Positions 1 to 12,730 are shown, numbered from the stretch's first letter. The stretch is 64,000 nucleotides of DNA from Pestalotiopsis fici W106-1 (GCF_000516985.1 NW_006917096.1:3333606-3397605); one strand, 5' to 3'. Translations and numbers: made by a program. The notes: generated by a model from the sequence alone, not told the origin.

Positions 1-1294
1 ACCAAAGGCAGCGGCGCCATCCTGGTTAGTATTGGCGAGATTAGGCCAAATGTTTGGATATCTGGACCCATTGTTGCTGGCCTGTAATTGGGCTAGCATC
101 AACGGGTCTGGCTGTATGCTGGCTGACTGCTGCTGATCTGTAGCACGTGAGGTAAAACCCCGAGGTCAGTGTCCATGCTTCAATCAGAGTGACGGAGCAA
201 ACAATCATAAAAATTATTTTCTCATTTGGTGACAGCTCATTGAGAGATGCTGACATTGTTGACATGTGAAAGGGGACGTGGGGCACCACATCACTAGGTA
301 GGGGCGGAATTCTGGGGAAAGCTTACAGATGAGGTGCGGAACGTGACCATCCAAACCGGCGTCTAACAGGTTAGATTGGCTGGGCTGGACATTAACCGCA
401 TTCGTCGCGTCATCGCCGGTGGTCGTCGCAATGGAAATTTCGCTCGGCCGGCGCAGATCTGTGGCCGGGCTGATGTTGACGGGGTTGCTGGCAATGTGCT
501 GCTGTGTCTTGTGGTGGTGTGCCTCGGCTTTGTGGTGGGCATGGGTGCGAGCACCAGAGTTGGGGTCGAAGAGATTCTTCCTGCAAGCAATTCAAAACCG
601 GGTTAGGCGAAAACAAGTTCAAGGGTAATCTTTTTTGGAGAAGTGCCACGGGTGTATTTGGGGTAGTGGGAAAAACAGCCAAAGAAACATCCTTTACTTG
701 TAATGACGCAACTCCTCTTGTTTCTTTGGGTGAGGGGGGTTATAGAAGAAGAAGCATTTTAATGGCCCTGGGCAATTGTGCCTGTGTAACGGGTTCGCGC
801 AGGGGACAGCCATTAAAGCGTGAAAAGACAAAGTAAAAATAAGGGACAAGAACACAAAGTGAGACCAGGTCTCAGGGAACACAGCATCAGCTGCTAAAAT
901 GGCACACGACCATGCAGCAGCATATGAATAAATGATGTGGACGTGATCGTGAGCAAATAAGCCAGTAGACAACTTACTTTCGTCGGCGGCTCTCCTGGAC
1001 TACGCATTCGACGTTATCCCACCGGCAGTTGCCGCACGGAGCGCCTTCCACCACATCGCAGCGCACTTTGCGGGCCCGACACGACACGCAGGCGCGGGCA
1101 GCTCTTCGCTTGGTGATCTTGGGCGGGCCATTGTGATCCGATTCCGATGCCGTTCGTTTCTTGGGGTTTGCATTGGCACTGCTCTTGTCCTCTGGGCTTG
1201 CTGCGGGCACCGTGGTTGTGGTGTCAGCCGCCGCCGTTGCTGATTCGTCGTTGGCCGGCTCGGGCGAGCGGACGTCGGGGTTTTCTTGCGACAT
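1..1294 (-). CDS. CTF1-BETA: Cutinase transcription factor 1 beta-like Zn(II)2Cys6 regulator (5' part, continues beyond window start)
   Basis: Nuclear transcription factor; the CTF1/Far family activates cutinase and fatty-acid utilisation genes. My model has exons 978-1294, 327-580 and <1-137 on the minus strand. The introns have GTAAGT and GTAAGC donors and keep phase 2 and then phase 1. The start is the ATG at 1294; the upstream in-frame extension has no ATG. Residues 1-60 are acidic and Ser/Thr rich. A basic stretch (KRRAARA) then leads into C69-x2-C72-x6-C79-x7-C87-x2-C90-x6-C97, followed by QESRRRKKNLF, the wording I recognise from CTF1-beta/FarB proteins. After the zinc cluster come a His-rich stretch and a Gln-rich stretch. 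The Fungal_trans domain must lie outside the window. Family call is strong; the beta rather than alpha assignment is recognition from memory. Confidence 0.85.
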
Positions 1295-4200
1295 TGCGTG
1301 TATTGTGTGTGTGTATGTATAAGTGGGATTTGCAAAAGATGAAAAGAGACGACAAGGATTCTTGGCCGTCAAGAAATTCCAAGGTGATCCCACGGAGCAA
1401 GGGAGGCGAAAAAAGATGTGCCTCTCAACTCGTCAATTGGGATTGTATTTTCGCCTTCGTAGTCCCAAGGTTTGTCGTCGTGGATGGAAACTCGAGCAAA
1501 AGTAATAATATAGTTGGCTGGGTGGCAGCTATTGCGTCAAGCGTCTGCGTTCACGCTATAAGTCGCTGATGGCCAACGGTGATGACTCGGCCGCTGCTGC
1601 TAAAAACTCTCTGCCTTAGTCGAGGACTGTTGAACTTCTTTTGACACCCGCACATTTGAGATTTGAATATCGAAATCGAGCATTGGATTCCTGGGATTGC
1701 AGTAGCAGTTCGTCAAGCTAGTCGTCGTCGTCAAAGAAGAAGAAGAAGAAAAAAAGGATGAAAGGAAACCCGGACGAACAGTCCGGAAAGCGGGTGGGTG
1801 GGGGACCAGGGACTACTAATATATTTCATGGAGATGATCACCCACGCGATCAGATCGTGTCTGTCTTTCTCTGTCTGGTTCATACAAAGTACATGGACTA
1901 TCCCGTCCCTAAACTACTACATACATGATATTCGAACAAGCATTCAAGGGGTGTGTCTGCAGTGCCTGGACTGTTGCTTGGCTCGTCAATGTGCCCAATG
2001 AAAAAGGGAGGGAGGAGTGTGCGTCTACATAGTAGTACGTACGGGACAGTAGCGACTTGGTGGTTGAGATTTACCCTACCAACCTAGTCGTATTGTGATA
2101 CTGCTACTATTGTACGCTACCACTACGAAACTGGAATGCGTGTCCCCATATCTTTTTCACATCGCGTGCCCACTTGGTCGCCTTGGCAGCCCCAGGAAAA
2201 ACAGTTATCAGACAGGGGCTGTGTGGGTGAGAGTAAGAGAAGAGAGAAAAACGACCGGCGGCGACCTTGCTTGCTCCCTGCAGAACGCACGCCTTGCTGC
2301 TTTGTATGCTTCCTTCTCTCACATGCTTGCATGCTTCACTCATGGCCATCTGACTTGTTTTTACCTCACTCGTGTCCAGCGCCCGCGTAGGACATGGCCG
2401 ATGGAAGCCATTTCTCACGTTTCCAGAAAACATGGCTTTATTCATTTTTTTCAGCTTTCCTGTGCTGAATTGGGGGACCAAAAAGCTTGAGCTCCACCGT
2501 TAGGTAAAATGCCAGGTCAGCAGCCTCCATAGGAAAATTGAGCCTGGGGGGGTCCCACGGATCTCTTGCCCTTTTGCACCAGCCTGTGATGGGCGGCGAC
2601 CCCAGGAAAGGTTCAGACGGCTCCGCCTCTCCAATGGAACGAAGCGGCCAACTCCACTGGAGGGGGATTTGCGGAGGGGCCAATCAGTGCTGAGGGCTAA
2701 GACGCTGGCTCAGCCAAAATTGCTTGCGAGTAAACAGCGCTGGATGATAGGGCCACTCACTACTCGTGAGGTCCCAGCGGAGCACCGTTTAGTTTTAGCA
2801 GGACAGCGTCAAGTCTCAACAAGGCTAGACAGGGCCTTCTAAACAGTGTTCCGTAGAATTATCTACTACATGCGAAAATAACATGTGTATCGTAATAAGG
2901 TAGGTAGGTATGTAGTTGCAGGGCTGCTTTTAGAGAAGCCCTCACTTTGAAGTTCTGGGTCATGACAGTATCCTACACTACATGACACTAGCGCACAGGG
3001 AAGGCACTGGGAAGCGGCATTGTTCCTCTTGTGTCGGCTATTTTCCGAAGCCCGAAACACGACACACTTGCGATTCTGTAGGGCGAGAGGGCGAGCGAGC
3101 TTCAGTGTCAAAATGTCAATGCAATTGATGTCACTTTGCTATCAATGGAGAGGGTCTGCAGATCTCTGTTCTTTCTTGTCTGTCCAATCCGAGCCTTCCG
3201 TTATTGATACATTCGTCTCCCCCTTCCTTCCTTCTATCTCCTGCTGCATTCGACGCATTGGCAATTAATTACTTGCTTGCATCTTGGGGAGCATAAACGC
3301 CGCTGCAGTCTCCGTTATTCTCCGCTTCTAGGCGAACAAACGACATGCCGAGGCATGGAACCTCACGTACAAAGTAAGAGATTCAGATTCCACACAATTT
3401 TTTTTTTTTCCTCCTCTTTCGCGGTGAGTGAGATTGGTTCCGGGGGTGCACGCTCGCTCAAGGTGAGTGCGTGAGCTACTGTCGTTTCCGGCATTGGGCC
3501 GCGGAATCAACCAGGGGTCTTTGCCAATTGACATACCGCCTTCCTCTGGGTCTTTGGTCTAGGTACTCTGTCTAAAAGTGTACGACTACGGACTAAAGAG
3601 TACAAAAAAATTCAAGACTAGAAGCCCAAGGAAGAGAAGAGCCCTTCCGCAATTCCGAGACCGTTCCCTCGTCAGAAACAGCGCGAACGCGAGGCTGGCT
3701 GGCTGCTTGCCTGCTCTGGAACCACCCCTGGCCCGCTAGGTACAGCGGCGAAAATCGGGTCACGCACACCACGGGACAGCGGATTAATTGGATCACTCTG
3801 TTCGTGAACGGAGGCGTGCCCAACACCTAAAAAAGGCCACTATGGGAGCCACCTTGTGCAGACCATGTGGACCTTTGCTCCTATGAGGTGTCAAACATTT
3901 GCAATGGCTTGAATGGGCTACTCTCAGGAACATACTCGTAGCGTACGTATGCAGTGTATGTAGCACATATGCATGATTGAGTTTACGGTACAATAAATAC
4001 CCGTCGGTGTCGAATACTACATGCACTACTGCCAGCTGCTACTACTTGTATGGAGTATGTAATACACGATGCATCTTTCTGCGGGGAGATCCGCTTGCGA
4101 GCTCTGTTGCTCAGACGTCCTCGTCGTCATCGTTCCTGTGCCCCCCTGCAGTTGTATGAATCAGATAGGAGTTCAGTCAGCTGCTTGGGAGGCCGCTGGA

Positions 4201-7200
4201 ACTATCGGAGTCCAGAGCGCCGCCCCAGTCTGCAAAGGTGAGCACGGAATAAACGTCTAGTACGTATAGTAGAATCACCGTTGCAAAAAGGCAGAAGAAA
4301 CAAAAGGGGCCGTGTGACTACCATTGTATTAGTCGACATTTACATAAGACCAGGAATCGGATTCGTCGAGGGCAGCAAGTACGTGTAAAAGCTCATGTAG
4401 TATGTGCGTAGTCTAGATTGACGAGTCACAATACTCGAAATGGTTGGTCGCTTTGACGGTAACTTGGATGATCGGCCGTAAATGAAATCGCGAATTGTGT
4501 GCAGGATCTAGACCATGGCATTCATGATCAACATAGATGCCCGCCAAGCTTCAGCAGCTGTGTCGCAGCCAATTGCTCTACTCTATCCACTATTTCAAGC
4601 TAGGTTGATTAGATCCTTGTCGGTTGGGTAGACTTTGTTCGTCACGAGTTCTCCCGAGGACGCTATCGTGAGATGATACAAATCAAAGTCCCCTTTTTTT
4701 ATTTTGTGTGATTTTTGACAATTTTTTTTTTCTCTGTCTGTCCCTCTCCTTGCGATAACCCCACTTCAAGTCCGTGTTGTTAAAGTACTAGGTAGGGGCC
4801 TCGCTCAAGTTGCCCCTCCCCCTCATCCGTCCTGCCCAGTCGTAGTAGTTAGGCGGTGGCATCAGTCCCCGATCTCCACGGGGCTCCCGCAATTTTGAGA
4901 ATGGACGGAATGGCTTGGCGTTTCCCAGGATTTAGGATTCAGCTTGGCTCTTTCTCGTGACTTGACTGTCAACCACTCGATCGGGTCCAGACCTGTCGTA
5001 TATGAGTCTGTGTGTACAAGGTAGCCGGTTTCTTTTTTGGGTCTGTCTTGGCTACATGTGTCAACGGTATTGATCTTCAGTGTATAAACTATACATGCTG
5101 TATTGTGCACGAAAGCAAAGAGTCGTCATCCACCGATGCCAAACTCCACGTCTTCAGGTAAGTGTGATGGAATATATGTACAAACTTGGCGGCTTCTCCG
5201 CTTCTTTTCAAGTATCGTCGTTGCAGATCTCCCGGCAGAGCTGCCCAGGACAGAACTGGCCTTTCTATGCTTGGGAAGGTGGCATTTCTTGGGCAGTCCA
5301 ACTTTTATTTTTCCTAAAACCAACGCATCTTAATCAATCGGCTCCCTCGCGTCTCCCCTTTTCTCTTCTCTTCTGTCTGTCTGTCTGTCTGTCTTTAGGA
5401 ACCTCGAGGGCCCTATGGAGACACGGGCACGATCGCCCCGCAGCCTGCAGATACCACATCTACATTACATACTGCGCCGCCATCTATAAACGAACCAACT
5501 TGCCAGCAGGTATGTACATAGTAATAATAGTGTGCATGAGGCTTGCATTGACCAAGAGCTAGCATGCCCTATCCAAAAGGTGACCCCTTCGTCATGCACA
5601 ATCCCAAATCCGTTCAAGTTGGTGGCTCAGTAGCCAACCAGACGGCAGCATCCTGGGGTGTCACGACAGATGCTAGGCACGCTACCCAGCAAGCGAATGA
5701 CTAGGATGACTATCAACCCTCGACTTGCTTCCGTGCTTTTCCGATGTTTCTGCCTCTATTACTACTTCAATATCAAAACAATTGACGACGCAAAGCAAGA
5801 TGCGGAACCCAGCAGCACATCATATTGAGGTTTCATGGATGGCTTGGAGATAACGCATGCAACCCAGCTTGAAACATTTTGGGCCGTGCCGATCACATAC
5901 ACCATCCTCGACCTCGATCACGGCTTCAATGGCGGATAAAGTGAACGCCGGGTCGTACAAAAGGTCAGAAAACAGTCACGTGCCCTCAGTCATCTCTCGA
6001 TCAAATGAATTCGCATACATCATACAAACGAGTTTCAGTATTGTCTATCTCCTTTGCTTAACTCCCATGATTCTTCTTTGGACAACGAGAAGCACCGGAA
6101 CAAATCGAACATCACGGCATGCCATGGGACAACTATAACCCATGTCAAAGACAATACATACATTAGCTTGCTAGTGTTTCGTCTACTACGAGAATAATAA
6201 TCGGCATCGCGATCCACACCCCCGGAAATGTGTAGCCAATTCACACCCTGAAAGGACCCGGGAAAGCCCGGGCACTTATAGACTTTTCCTTACTTTATCG
6301 AAACCACCAACAGTCACAAGGTGATCAACCTCCAAAAGGACTATCCCATTATCCTAGTCGGGTAGGCAAAGTCGGCATCATGAAGGGAGGCAGCCTATGT
6401 CCAAGCAAACCGAGTCACCGAAAATCTCGATTGCTGTCTTTTATCTGCCGGCAGTTGCGGTCAGTTTGGTTTAAGAAATCACTACATACTGCATGGTCGT
6501 TTTTGGACCGTTTGATGTTTTTACCGCTGAGACTTTCTTGTGCTAATACAGATACTACTTGGCCCAAATAGTAAAATTCGTCTGATGGTAGTCGTCAAAT
6601 CAGATTTCCATGCTTACCTAGTGCCAAGTCCATTGACCTGACTAAATCCTCCGCGCATCACAATTTTTTCCCCTCCCACCCCCTTCTCTTATTCCCCCCG
6701 CATAGCAGATCTGCGTTTTTCTGGGGAAGGGAGAAAAAAGGAAGAATGACTTGGCACTTTCGTCATGTCTACGCCTACTTCCAAACAGGCCGCATCCCGG
6801 GAGACTTGACACGACTGCGCCCGTCTGCCGCCCCGGAATAACGGAGAACCTGGAGGGACTTGATCGGTGAACAAAGCCCGCCCTTTTGTCCGTGTCCCCC
6901 TTCCCTTACCAACACGGACCCAAGAGGACTCCATGCCCAGATCTCGTGAGGCGATAAAGTTTTGCTGACATCATTCGCGACCTTCCTGGTGAAAGATATC
7001 TTGTCTAAATATGATTGCTCCGTAAATGTGAACCAGAGTGGTGAAGCGCGGGCTTGATCCAATCTCACTGTCTTTACTACATATACTTTGCCACCAAGAG
7101 TTGAGATGAAATGAAAAACAAGCAGAAATACTTGATACACGAATATTCATCACAACTAGGAAAAAGGAAAACATGAATAATTGTGGGAAACAGTAGCAGA

Positions 7201-7834
7201 AGCAATGCGGTGAAAGGGAGTCAATGCCCGCGGATCACGGGCATGGAAAGTCTGCCTTTAGCTCACTTCTAGATCCGAAACCAGTTTCAATGGAAGTAAC
7301 ATTGCGTTGCATAGCATGGAATGCACTGTGATTCGTCATCTGATTCGGTCGTAAGGATAATTGAACTTGACTAAACGACAGGTTCACAATTCATAAAGTG
7401 ACTCCATTATCCATTTAATCACAATGCGCACTAGGCCAAAGGCTATGTAGCCAGTAGACAGAAAATGAAAAGAGACGATGTGTTTACAAATAAAAAGACG
7501 TGGATTAGATTTCATTGGAAGACATGGGTCTCATAACTTATTGCCCGCAGCTGCGCTTGAAATAGTGAACGTGATCGTGTGTCTATTGTCTTATGATCCC
7601 ACGCTATCTACTCATATCTATCATCTTCTGTGGACTACACAAACCGTGCTATACTCATGTTGATATTTTATGACATTTCACTCCTCGTTGTTGAAATGCC
7701 TCAAGCATGACGAAGGAGAACAAAAGCACTCGCTACGTACAAGCACCAGCAAGGCAGGAAACATTACTCAGGGATAGTCCACCAAATACAAATGCTGATT
7801 GCTATGGCAGTGGTCTATAAAGGGATTGACTCAT
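1295..7834. other. Long gene-poor interval upstream of the CTF1-beta-like gene
   Basis: About 6.5 kb in which I cannot support any protein-coding gene. Open frames are short, overlap on both strands, lack recognisable motifs and do not join through convincing splice sites. Low-complexity tracts occur: purine-rich GAA repeats near 1734-1757, a TCTG microsatellite at about 5372-5394, and several poly-T and poly-pyrimidine runs. Both flanking genes are on the minus strand, so this is promoter or long 5' leader of the regulator plus the 3' side of the peptidase gene. A non-coding transcript cannot be excluded. Confidence 0.5.
5372..5394. repeat. TCTG/CTGT tetranucleotide microsatellite
   Basis: About five and a half consecutive CTGT units inside a longer pyrimidine-rich stretch, in a region with no supported gene. 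Confidence 0.8.
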
Positions 7835-10297
7835 CTATAGTGCCGCCTTTTCATTTCCATCGCCCGACAACGGCGGGTCGGCTCTATTCTTGACGTACTT
7901 GTCAAACCATGTGAGCATTTCGTGAACAACATGCTCATTAGTCTCCTGGGCACTATACGCATGGGGCTCATGCGGAAGAACAACGAGGCGAGAGACGCCG
8001 CCATTGCCACGAATAGCCGCGTACAGCATCTCGGACTGAAAGAGCTTGGTCCCCGGGTTGGCGTCGTCGGCGCCGTGCATGAGCAGCAGGGGCGCCTTGA
8101 TCTTGTCGGCGGCGAGGAACGGCGAGACCTTGTAGTAGACGTCGTGCGCCTCCCACAGGGAGCGGCGCTCGCTCTGGAACCCAAAGGGCGTAAACGTCTT
8201 GTTGTAGGACCCGCTGGTGGCGACGCCGGCGCGGAACAGGGCCGAGTGGGCCACCAGGTTGGCCGTCATGAGTGCGCCGTGGCTGTGGCCCGTCACGCCG
8301 ATGCGGTCGCGGTCCACCACGCCCAGCCGCACCGCCTCGTCGACGGCCGCTTGCGCGTTGGCCACGAGCTGCTCCAGGTATGTGTCATAGGCCTTTTTGG
8401 GATCGCCAATGATGGGGAATGAAACTCGGTCAATGACGGCGTAGCCGGCCAGAAGGAGGTAGCTGTACTTGGCCAGGCTGGTGAACTGCTTCAGTGAGCC
8501 CACAATCTGGCCCGCTGTCGACGCTCCCGCATAGTCTCGCGGATAGGCATAGAGGATAGCAGGCAGGCGAGTGCCCTCCTGATAGCCGGGCGGAGTGTAC
8601 AGCTTGAAGGACAACTCCAGCCCATCTTCGCGCTTAAACTTGACGAGACGCTTCTTGATTTGGCGCACAGCTGGTGTTGGATCGACGTCGTGGGTGATGG
8701 CTACGCTGTCGGAATCCCAAGTGGCCTCGCGCTCAGCGGCGTCGATTCGTCCCGAAAGAGATCGGCGGAAGATGTTGGGCGGGTCGTCTGGCGATTCTCT
8801 GCGGGTGAGGAATGTGTTGGTGTCTGACTTGTCGAAATCAACAAAGTATTCGTAGCAAGACTTGGAACTACGGAAGAGGCGTTCGGTCTCCAAAGACTTG
8901 AGGTCAAGCCGGTCCAAGAAAGGACGATCACCATCAGGTGAAGAGCCGTTCCCGGAAAGGTAAATCGAATCGCCTTCTTGTCGCATCACACGAGCTCCAT
9001 TGGGAAGTTTGCGATACACTGGTGTACCCGGATGATCATACCTCTCTTGCATCGAAAAGTCCCAGAGCAGCCGCCGGTTCTCTGGTTCGTCAATATTGAA
9101 GATGTAGCTGCGGTTCCATTTCTTGTTTATATCATACTCGGACAATATCGCCATGTCTGAACGTTCGCCCCAGCGAATGTGTTCGAATCGGTACTCGGTG
9201 CGAGTGACCTCTTTAGGGGCCGCATCAAAGGGAGCTTCCAACAACATGATCTTGTCACGAGCCGGAACGCTGACGCCAAAGTCACCTCCATCCAGGGCTT
9301 CAGCCCATACGAGGGTGGCCGGTGCATTGGCCCTCCAGGAAAAGAGCCTAGGGCCTGTCCTGACGCCCTTGATGGGAACGCGCTCTGCCAATGGGAGTGA
9401 AGCAATGGTTTGTTTGGAGACTGATTGACCCTCCAAGTTGGACCAGATCTCAATGTTTCGGGGGAAACGGACATGTGTTGTGATGTGAGAGTAGGGTCGC
9501 TGGATTGTTTGGACAAGTAGATACTTTCCATCGGTCGAGGGGTCGAGTGATAGGAAGCGGTCGACCTCGCCAACATGTCTCGTCTCCAAAGTAGATGCAT
9601 CGACAAGGGCGAGTTGAGCAGCAGCGTAGTAGTCGAAGAGATCCTCATCGTGTGCATTTTTGAGGGTATCGCGAGTCTCGTAGGTGCTACTCTGTCCCTT
9701 TTCACCGTTGGCCTCGAGAATGTCAGGACCTGAGAGGGTGACGGGCGTCGACGGTGGTGCGCCTAGATTGGCTGGCACGAGTTTGACAAGCAGTGTCTTT
9801 TGGTCTGGCATCCATTGCAGCGTGTCGCCCAGCATGGGATTGAGGCGGACGTTCTGCACTTGCTTGACCACGCCCGTCTGGCCATCACCGATCCACAGCT
9901 CTACAGCCTCGTCGGTGATGTGACGAAAGGCAAAGAACCGACCGTCGGCGCTCCAGATTGGGGAGCCGAGGCGGGCATTGTCAAAAGGGAGTTCGATGCG
10001 CGTTCGCTTGCCGTGGGGAATCTGCACGAGATCGTAGCGGTAGGCGCTAGGAGCAAAGCCGCTACCGCGAACATTGTCACGTCGGCTGTGGTTGTGAGGC
10101 TCGACGCGAACGCCGGCCAAGCGCAGGAAAGGAGCAGCCAAGCGTTCAATGGGAGGATGCTTCTCCCACTGCACCATGATCATGCGATCAATAGTCGGGC
10201 TCAGGACCGGAACAGCAGGCGAAGGCGCCTGCATGACGTCCAAGATGTCCTTGGGCGGCTGGGCGTAGCCCGAGGTGGGATTGCCATTGGAAGACAT
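7835..10297 (-). CDS. S9 family serine peptidase, S9D glutamyl-endopeptidase-like
   Basis: Intronless, 820 aa from the ATG at 10297; the frame extends 10 codons further up without an ATG. The prolyl-oligopeptidase fold is expected to have an N-terminal beta-propeller (about residues 30-560) and a C-terminal alpha/beta hydrolase domain. The nucleophile elbow GHSHG puts Ser at about residue 672. The acid is in HGADDANPG (Asp about 745) and the His in LPHEPHAY (about 779). The stretches FTPFGFQ..R.LWEA and HG..D.NPG match the plant chloroplast glutamyl endopeptidase group (S9D) better than DPP or acylaminoacyl peptidases. No signal or transit peptide is seen, so it is probably cytosolic. Substrate preference for Glu is inferred from family only. 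Neighbours give no functional hint. Confidence 0.88.
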   Translation of the reverse strand: MSSNGNPTSGYAQPPKDILDVMQAPSPAVPVLSPTIDRMIMVQWEKHPPIERLAAPFLRLAGVRVEPHNHSRRDNVRGSGFAPSAYRYDLVQIPHGKRTRIELPFDNARLGSPIWSADGRFFAFRHITDEAVELWIGDGQTGVVKQVQNVRLNPMLGDTLQWMPDQKTLLVKLVPANLGAPPSTPVTLSGPDILEANGEKGQSSTYETRDTLKNAHDEDLFDYYAAAQLALVDASTLETRHVGEVDRFLSLDPSTDGKYLLVQTIQRPYSHITTHVRFPRNIEIWSNLEGQSVSKQTIASLPLAERVPIKGVRTGPRLFSWRANAPATLVWAEALDGGDFGVSVPARDKIMLLEAPFDAAPKEVTRTEYRFEHIRWGERSDMAILSEYDINKKWNRSYIFNIDEPENRRLLWDFSMQERYDHPGTPVYRKLPNGARVMRQEGDSIYLSGNGSSPDGDRPFLDRLDLKSLETERLFRSSKSCYEYFVDFDKSDTNTFLTRRESPDDPPNIFRRSLSGRIDAAEREATWDSDSVAITHDVDPTPAVRQIKKRLVKFKREDGLELSFKLYTPPGYQEGTRLPAILYAYPRDYAGASTAGQIVGSLKQFTSLAKYSYLLLAGYAVIDRVSFPIIGDPKKAYDTYLEQLVANAQAAVDEAVRLGVVDRDRIGVTGHSHGALMTANLVAHSALFRAGVATSGSYNKTFTPFGFQSERRSLWEAHDVYYKVSPFLAADKIKAPLLLMHGADDANPGTKLFQSEMLYAAIRGNGGVSRLVVLPHEPHAYSAQETNEHVVHEMLTWFDKYVKNRADPPLSGDGNEKAAL

Positions 10298-12412
10298 GTT
10301 GAGTTGACAGTGTAAATTGTAAAACAATGACAGACGTCAACCTTTGCAATCGTCTGTAAGAATTTGGGCCGACAACGTTATAGTTGCCAATGGTATAAGA
10401 TTTTTGGTGGAGGCGGGATAAGTCAGCAGCAGGGATTAGTGGGACGAATGGGACGAACTGGAGTGAGTTTTTACCAGAAAAGGTGAGCCAAGCCCACCTT
10501 TCACACTGCGAAAATCTTTTATAGGTGCAGGGGTTCGTTCGGATGTAACGCTGCGCCTCTTATAGACGTCCCTTATCAGGTTGCTTATAATCACGCAAGT
10601 AAATCAGTGCTGCAATACGCCCCTGCAAAAGGTCCTGAGCATTCTTCCAGGCAACACTCACTTGAAAAGCCCCGCACCTCACTTCAGCGTCTATTCGAAT
10701 TGACTGTGAGACTGCAACAAGAAAGGGATACGCATATGCTATGAAATCATTCATTCACGTCGTAGGACCTCTGAGGTATATCCTACTGTAGTAGACTCGT
10801 GTGTTCTCATGTCATAGCCCTTGACCTAGCTGGTATTTATCTGTCCACAAGCTTCGAGCTAGTCCCAAGTAACTAACTTTTTAAGTATACTGTTGTGATG
10901 TTTCTGAAGGTTGTTCCTGTCGGTTGCATCTGTCTTATCCTGGTGTCCTCCATTAGATAAAACCAATGGCGAGAAATTCTTTGACACAATTGATCCGGCC
11001 AAAAAGAGAGCTCGTCCTTGCAAACACTGCCCTCATCAATGAATCTCGTTACTTCCTGTTGTCACTTTCCAGTTGAGTCAATGTTTTTTCCCCCTCCTCT
11101 TCAGGCTCTTCGTGGGCTCCACACGATGCGTCTTAGTTTCTCTTCCGCATTTACATACACCATGAGTGAACGACTTTGTCAGCCACTGATAAGGAACAAA
11201 CTGCCATGAGAGAGACAATAGAATGATCGCTGGAGGTCTAGCCCAAATGACTGCTAAGAAATGCAACGACCATCTGTGATGGTTGTTGCGGTACTTTCCC
11301 CCAATATATCAATGGGTTCGGTAGGCAAGTTTTGAGGTGTCAGCGCTTATTGCCGACACTATTGTTGCGCTTTTGAGAAAAAGACACTTCGGGGAAAGGT
11401 GGTGTGATATATAAAAAGCTACGAGCCGTCCTAGGACGGAAAACCCAGGTACTACGGTACCCCGTGGGGGTACCTTGCCCGAAAGTTTTACTCTTTGAGG
11501 CACAGGATAGGCTCGCAGGAACTTGAATTTTTGATGTCGGCTTGGCAACCGGCACGTCGAACTGCTTTTGGTCTCGAGTCTGGGCCCGAATCGTGATCTT
11601 CGTGTCTCTTCTGCGGAATTGTTGAAGCCATCACGGTGACTTCCGATGACTCGCAAAGTCCCATCAAACATTCTTCGCGGCTCTTCATGGAGAGGGTCAT
11701 TGCGGTCTCTCAGGATGGTCCTGAGGATTCAACGGATTCACAGTGACGCTGATTGAGAGTAGGCGCAAGAGCTGACGGGTCGATCCCCTAGACGTTGGAG
11801 CATCTTCTCCACCTGCGTTTCAGGCTTTTGCACATTATCTGAAAGGATGATAATGTCGCTCATGTCGGCGCTGCAACAGTCTTCCAGATGTCCCATCGGG
11901 GTATTGGGGATGTAGCGCTGAAAGGCGGATGGTCAATTCGAGAGACCAAAGGTAAGTACATTGAGCTGCCTCTGGCTGTGTTGTCAGCCAGAGAGCTATT
12001 AGCAGTCAATGATAGTACATTGTTCACCATGAAATCCGCGAAAGAGAGAAGAATCCCTCATATATCGTTCTAGGACAATGAAAATGAATGTCACTGTGCA
12101 CCTAGGGTTGATCTATTTCTTACGTTCTTCGGAGTCTTTGCATCCTTGGAGCCAGCTGCCAAGGAGTTCTAGATGCTCATCGTTCGATGTCGGCCGACCA
12201 AATCTGGCCATAATAGATGAGCACAATGCAACAACTTGTCTTACTTGGCACTCGAGGAAGTAGTAAGAATAGAATTTGAAAATGAAGAGGGATGAAGTTA
12301 TTGAGCCGAGGAGAGAGTGTCTATGCATATTTATAGTGATGGAAGATCTAGACATGAATCAGTGAGCGTCACATATTGACTCATAACACCACTGGCTATC
12401 AGTGCTGGGACT
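10298..12412. other. Intergenic region without supported gene
   Basis: About 2.1 kb between the peptidase start and the repeat next to the assembly gap. Open frames here are short and antisense to each other, and none has a recognisable domain. The first few hundred bases should hold the peptidase promoter. Confidence 0.5.
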
Positions 12413-12531
12413 AAGTCAAGTCGATTTACTTAACAAGTCGGACTTACTTGAATAAGTAAGTAAGTATTCAATTTTCTCCAGACTTATAAGTAAGTCCTTT
12501 TTCGAGCCAGACTTGACTTGACTTGATAAAA
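12413..12531. repeat. AT-rich direct and inverted ACTTACTT/AAGTAAGT repeats
   Basis: Degenerate copies of ACTTGACT/ACTTACTT and their reverse complement. A perfect 8-bp inverted repeat with a 4-bp loop lies at 12442-12449 and 12454-12461. A second, near-palindromic copy is at about 12481-12496, followed by ACTTGACTTGACTTG. The cluster sits about 100 bases from the assembly gap. Confidence 0.75.
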
Positions 12532-12630
12532 GTGCATACCAGGTATATATAAGGAGGAAATATGCCTACCTCGTAGGTACCTAGGCGCCGTTGGGACGGC
12601 CTTTAGCTGTAGGCCCGTGCACCCCCCCCC

Positions 12631-12730
12631 NNNNNNNNNNNNNNNNNNNNNNNNNNNNNNNNNNNNNNNNNNNNNNNNNNNNNNNNNNNNNNNNNNNNNN
12701 NNNNNNNNNNNNNNNNNNNNNNNNNNNNNN
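12631..12730. other. Assembly gap (100 N)
   Basis: Exactly 100 N, preceded by a run of ten C at 12621-12630. The round number suggests a fixed-size scaffold gap, so the true length and content are unknown. Open frames running through it are not real. Confidence 0.98.

Noticed and set aside
7922..8422. 166-codon plus-strand open frame
   Set aside because: It is antisense to the GC-rich 3' part of the S9 peptidase gene, which has clear catalytic motifs.
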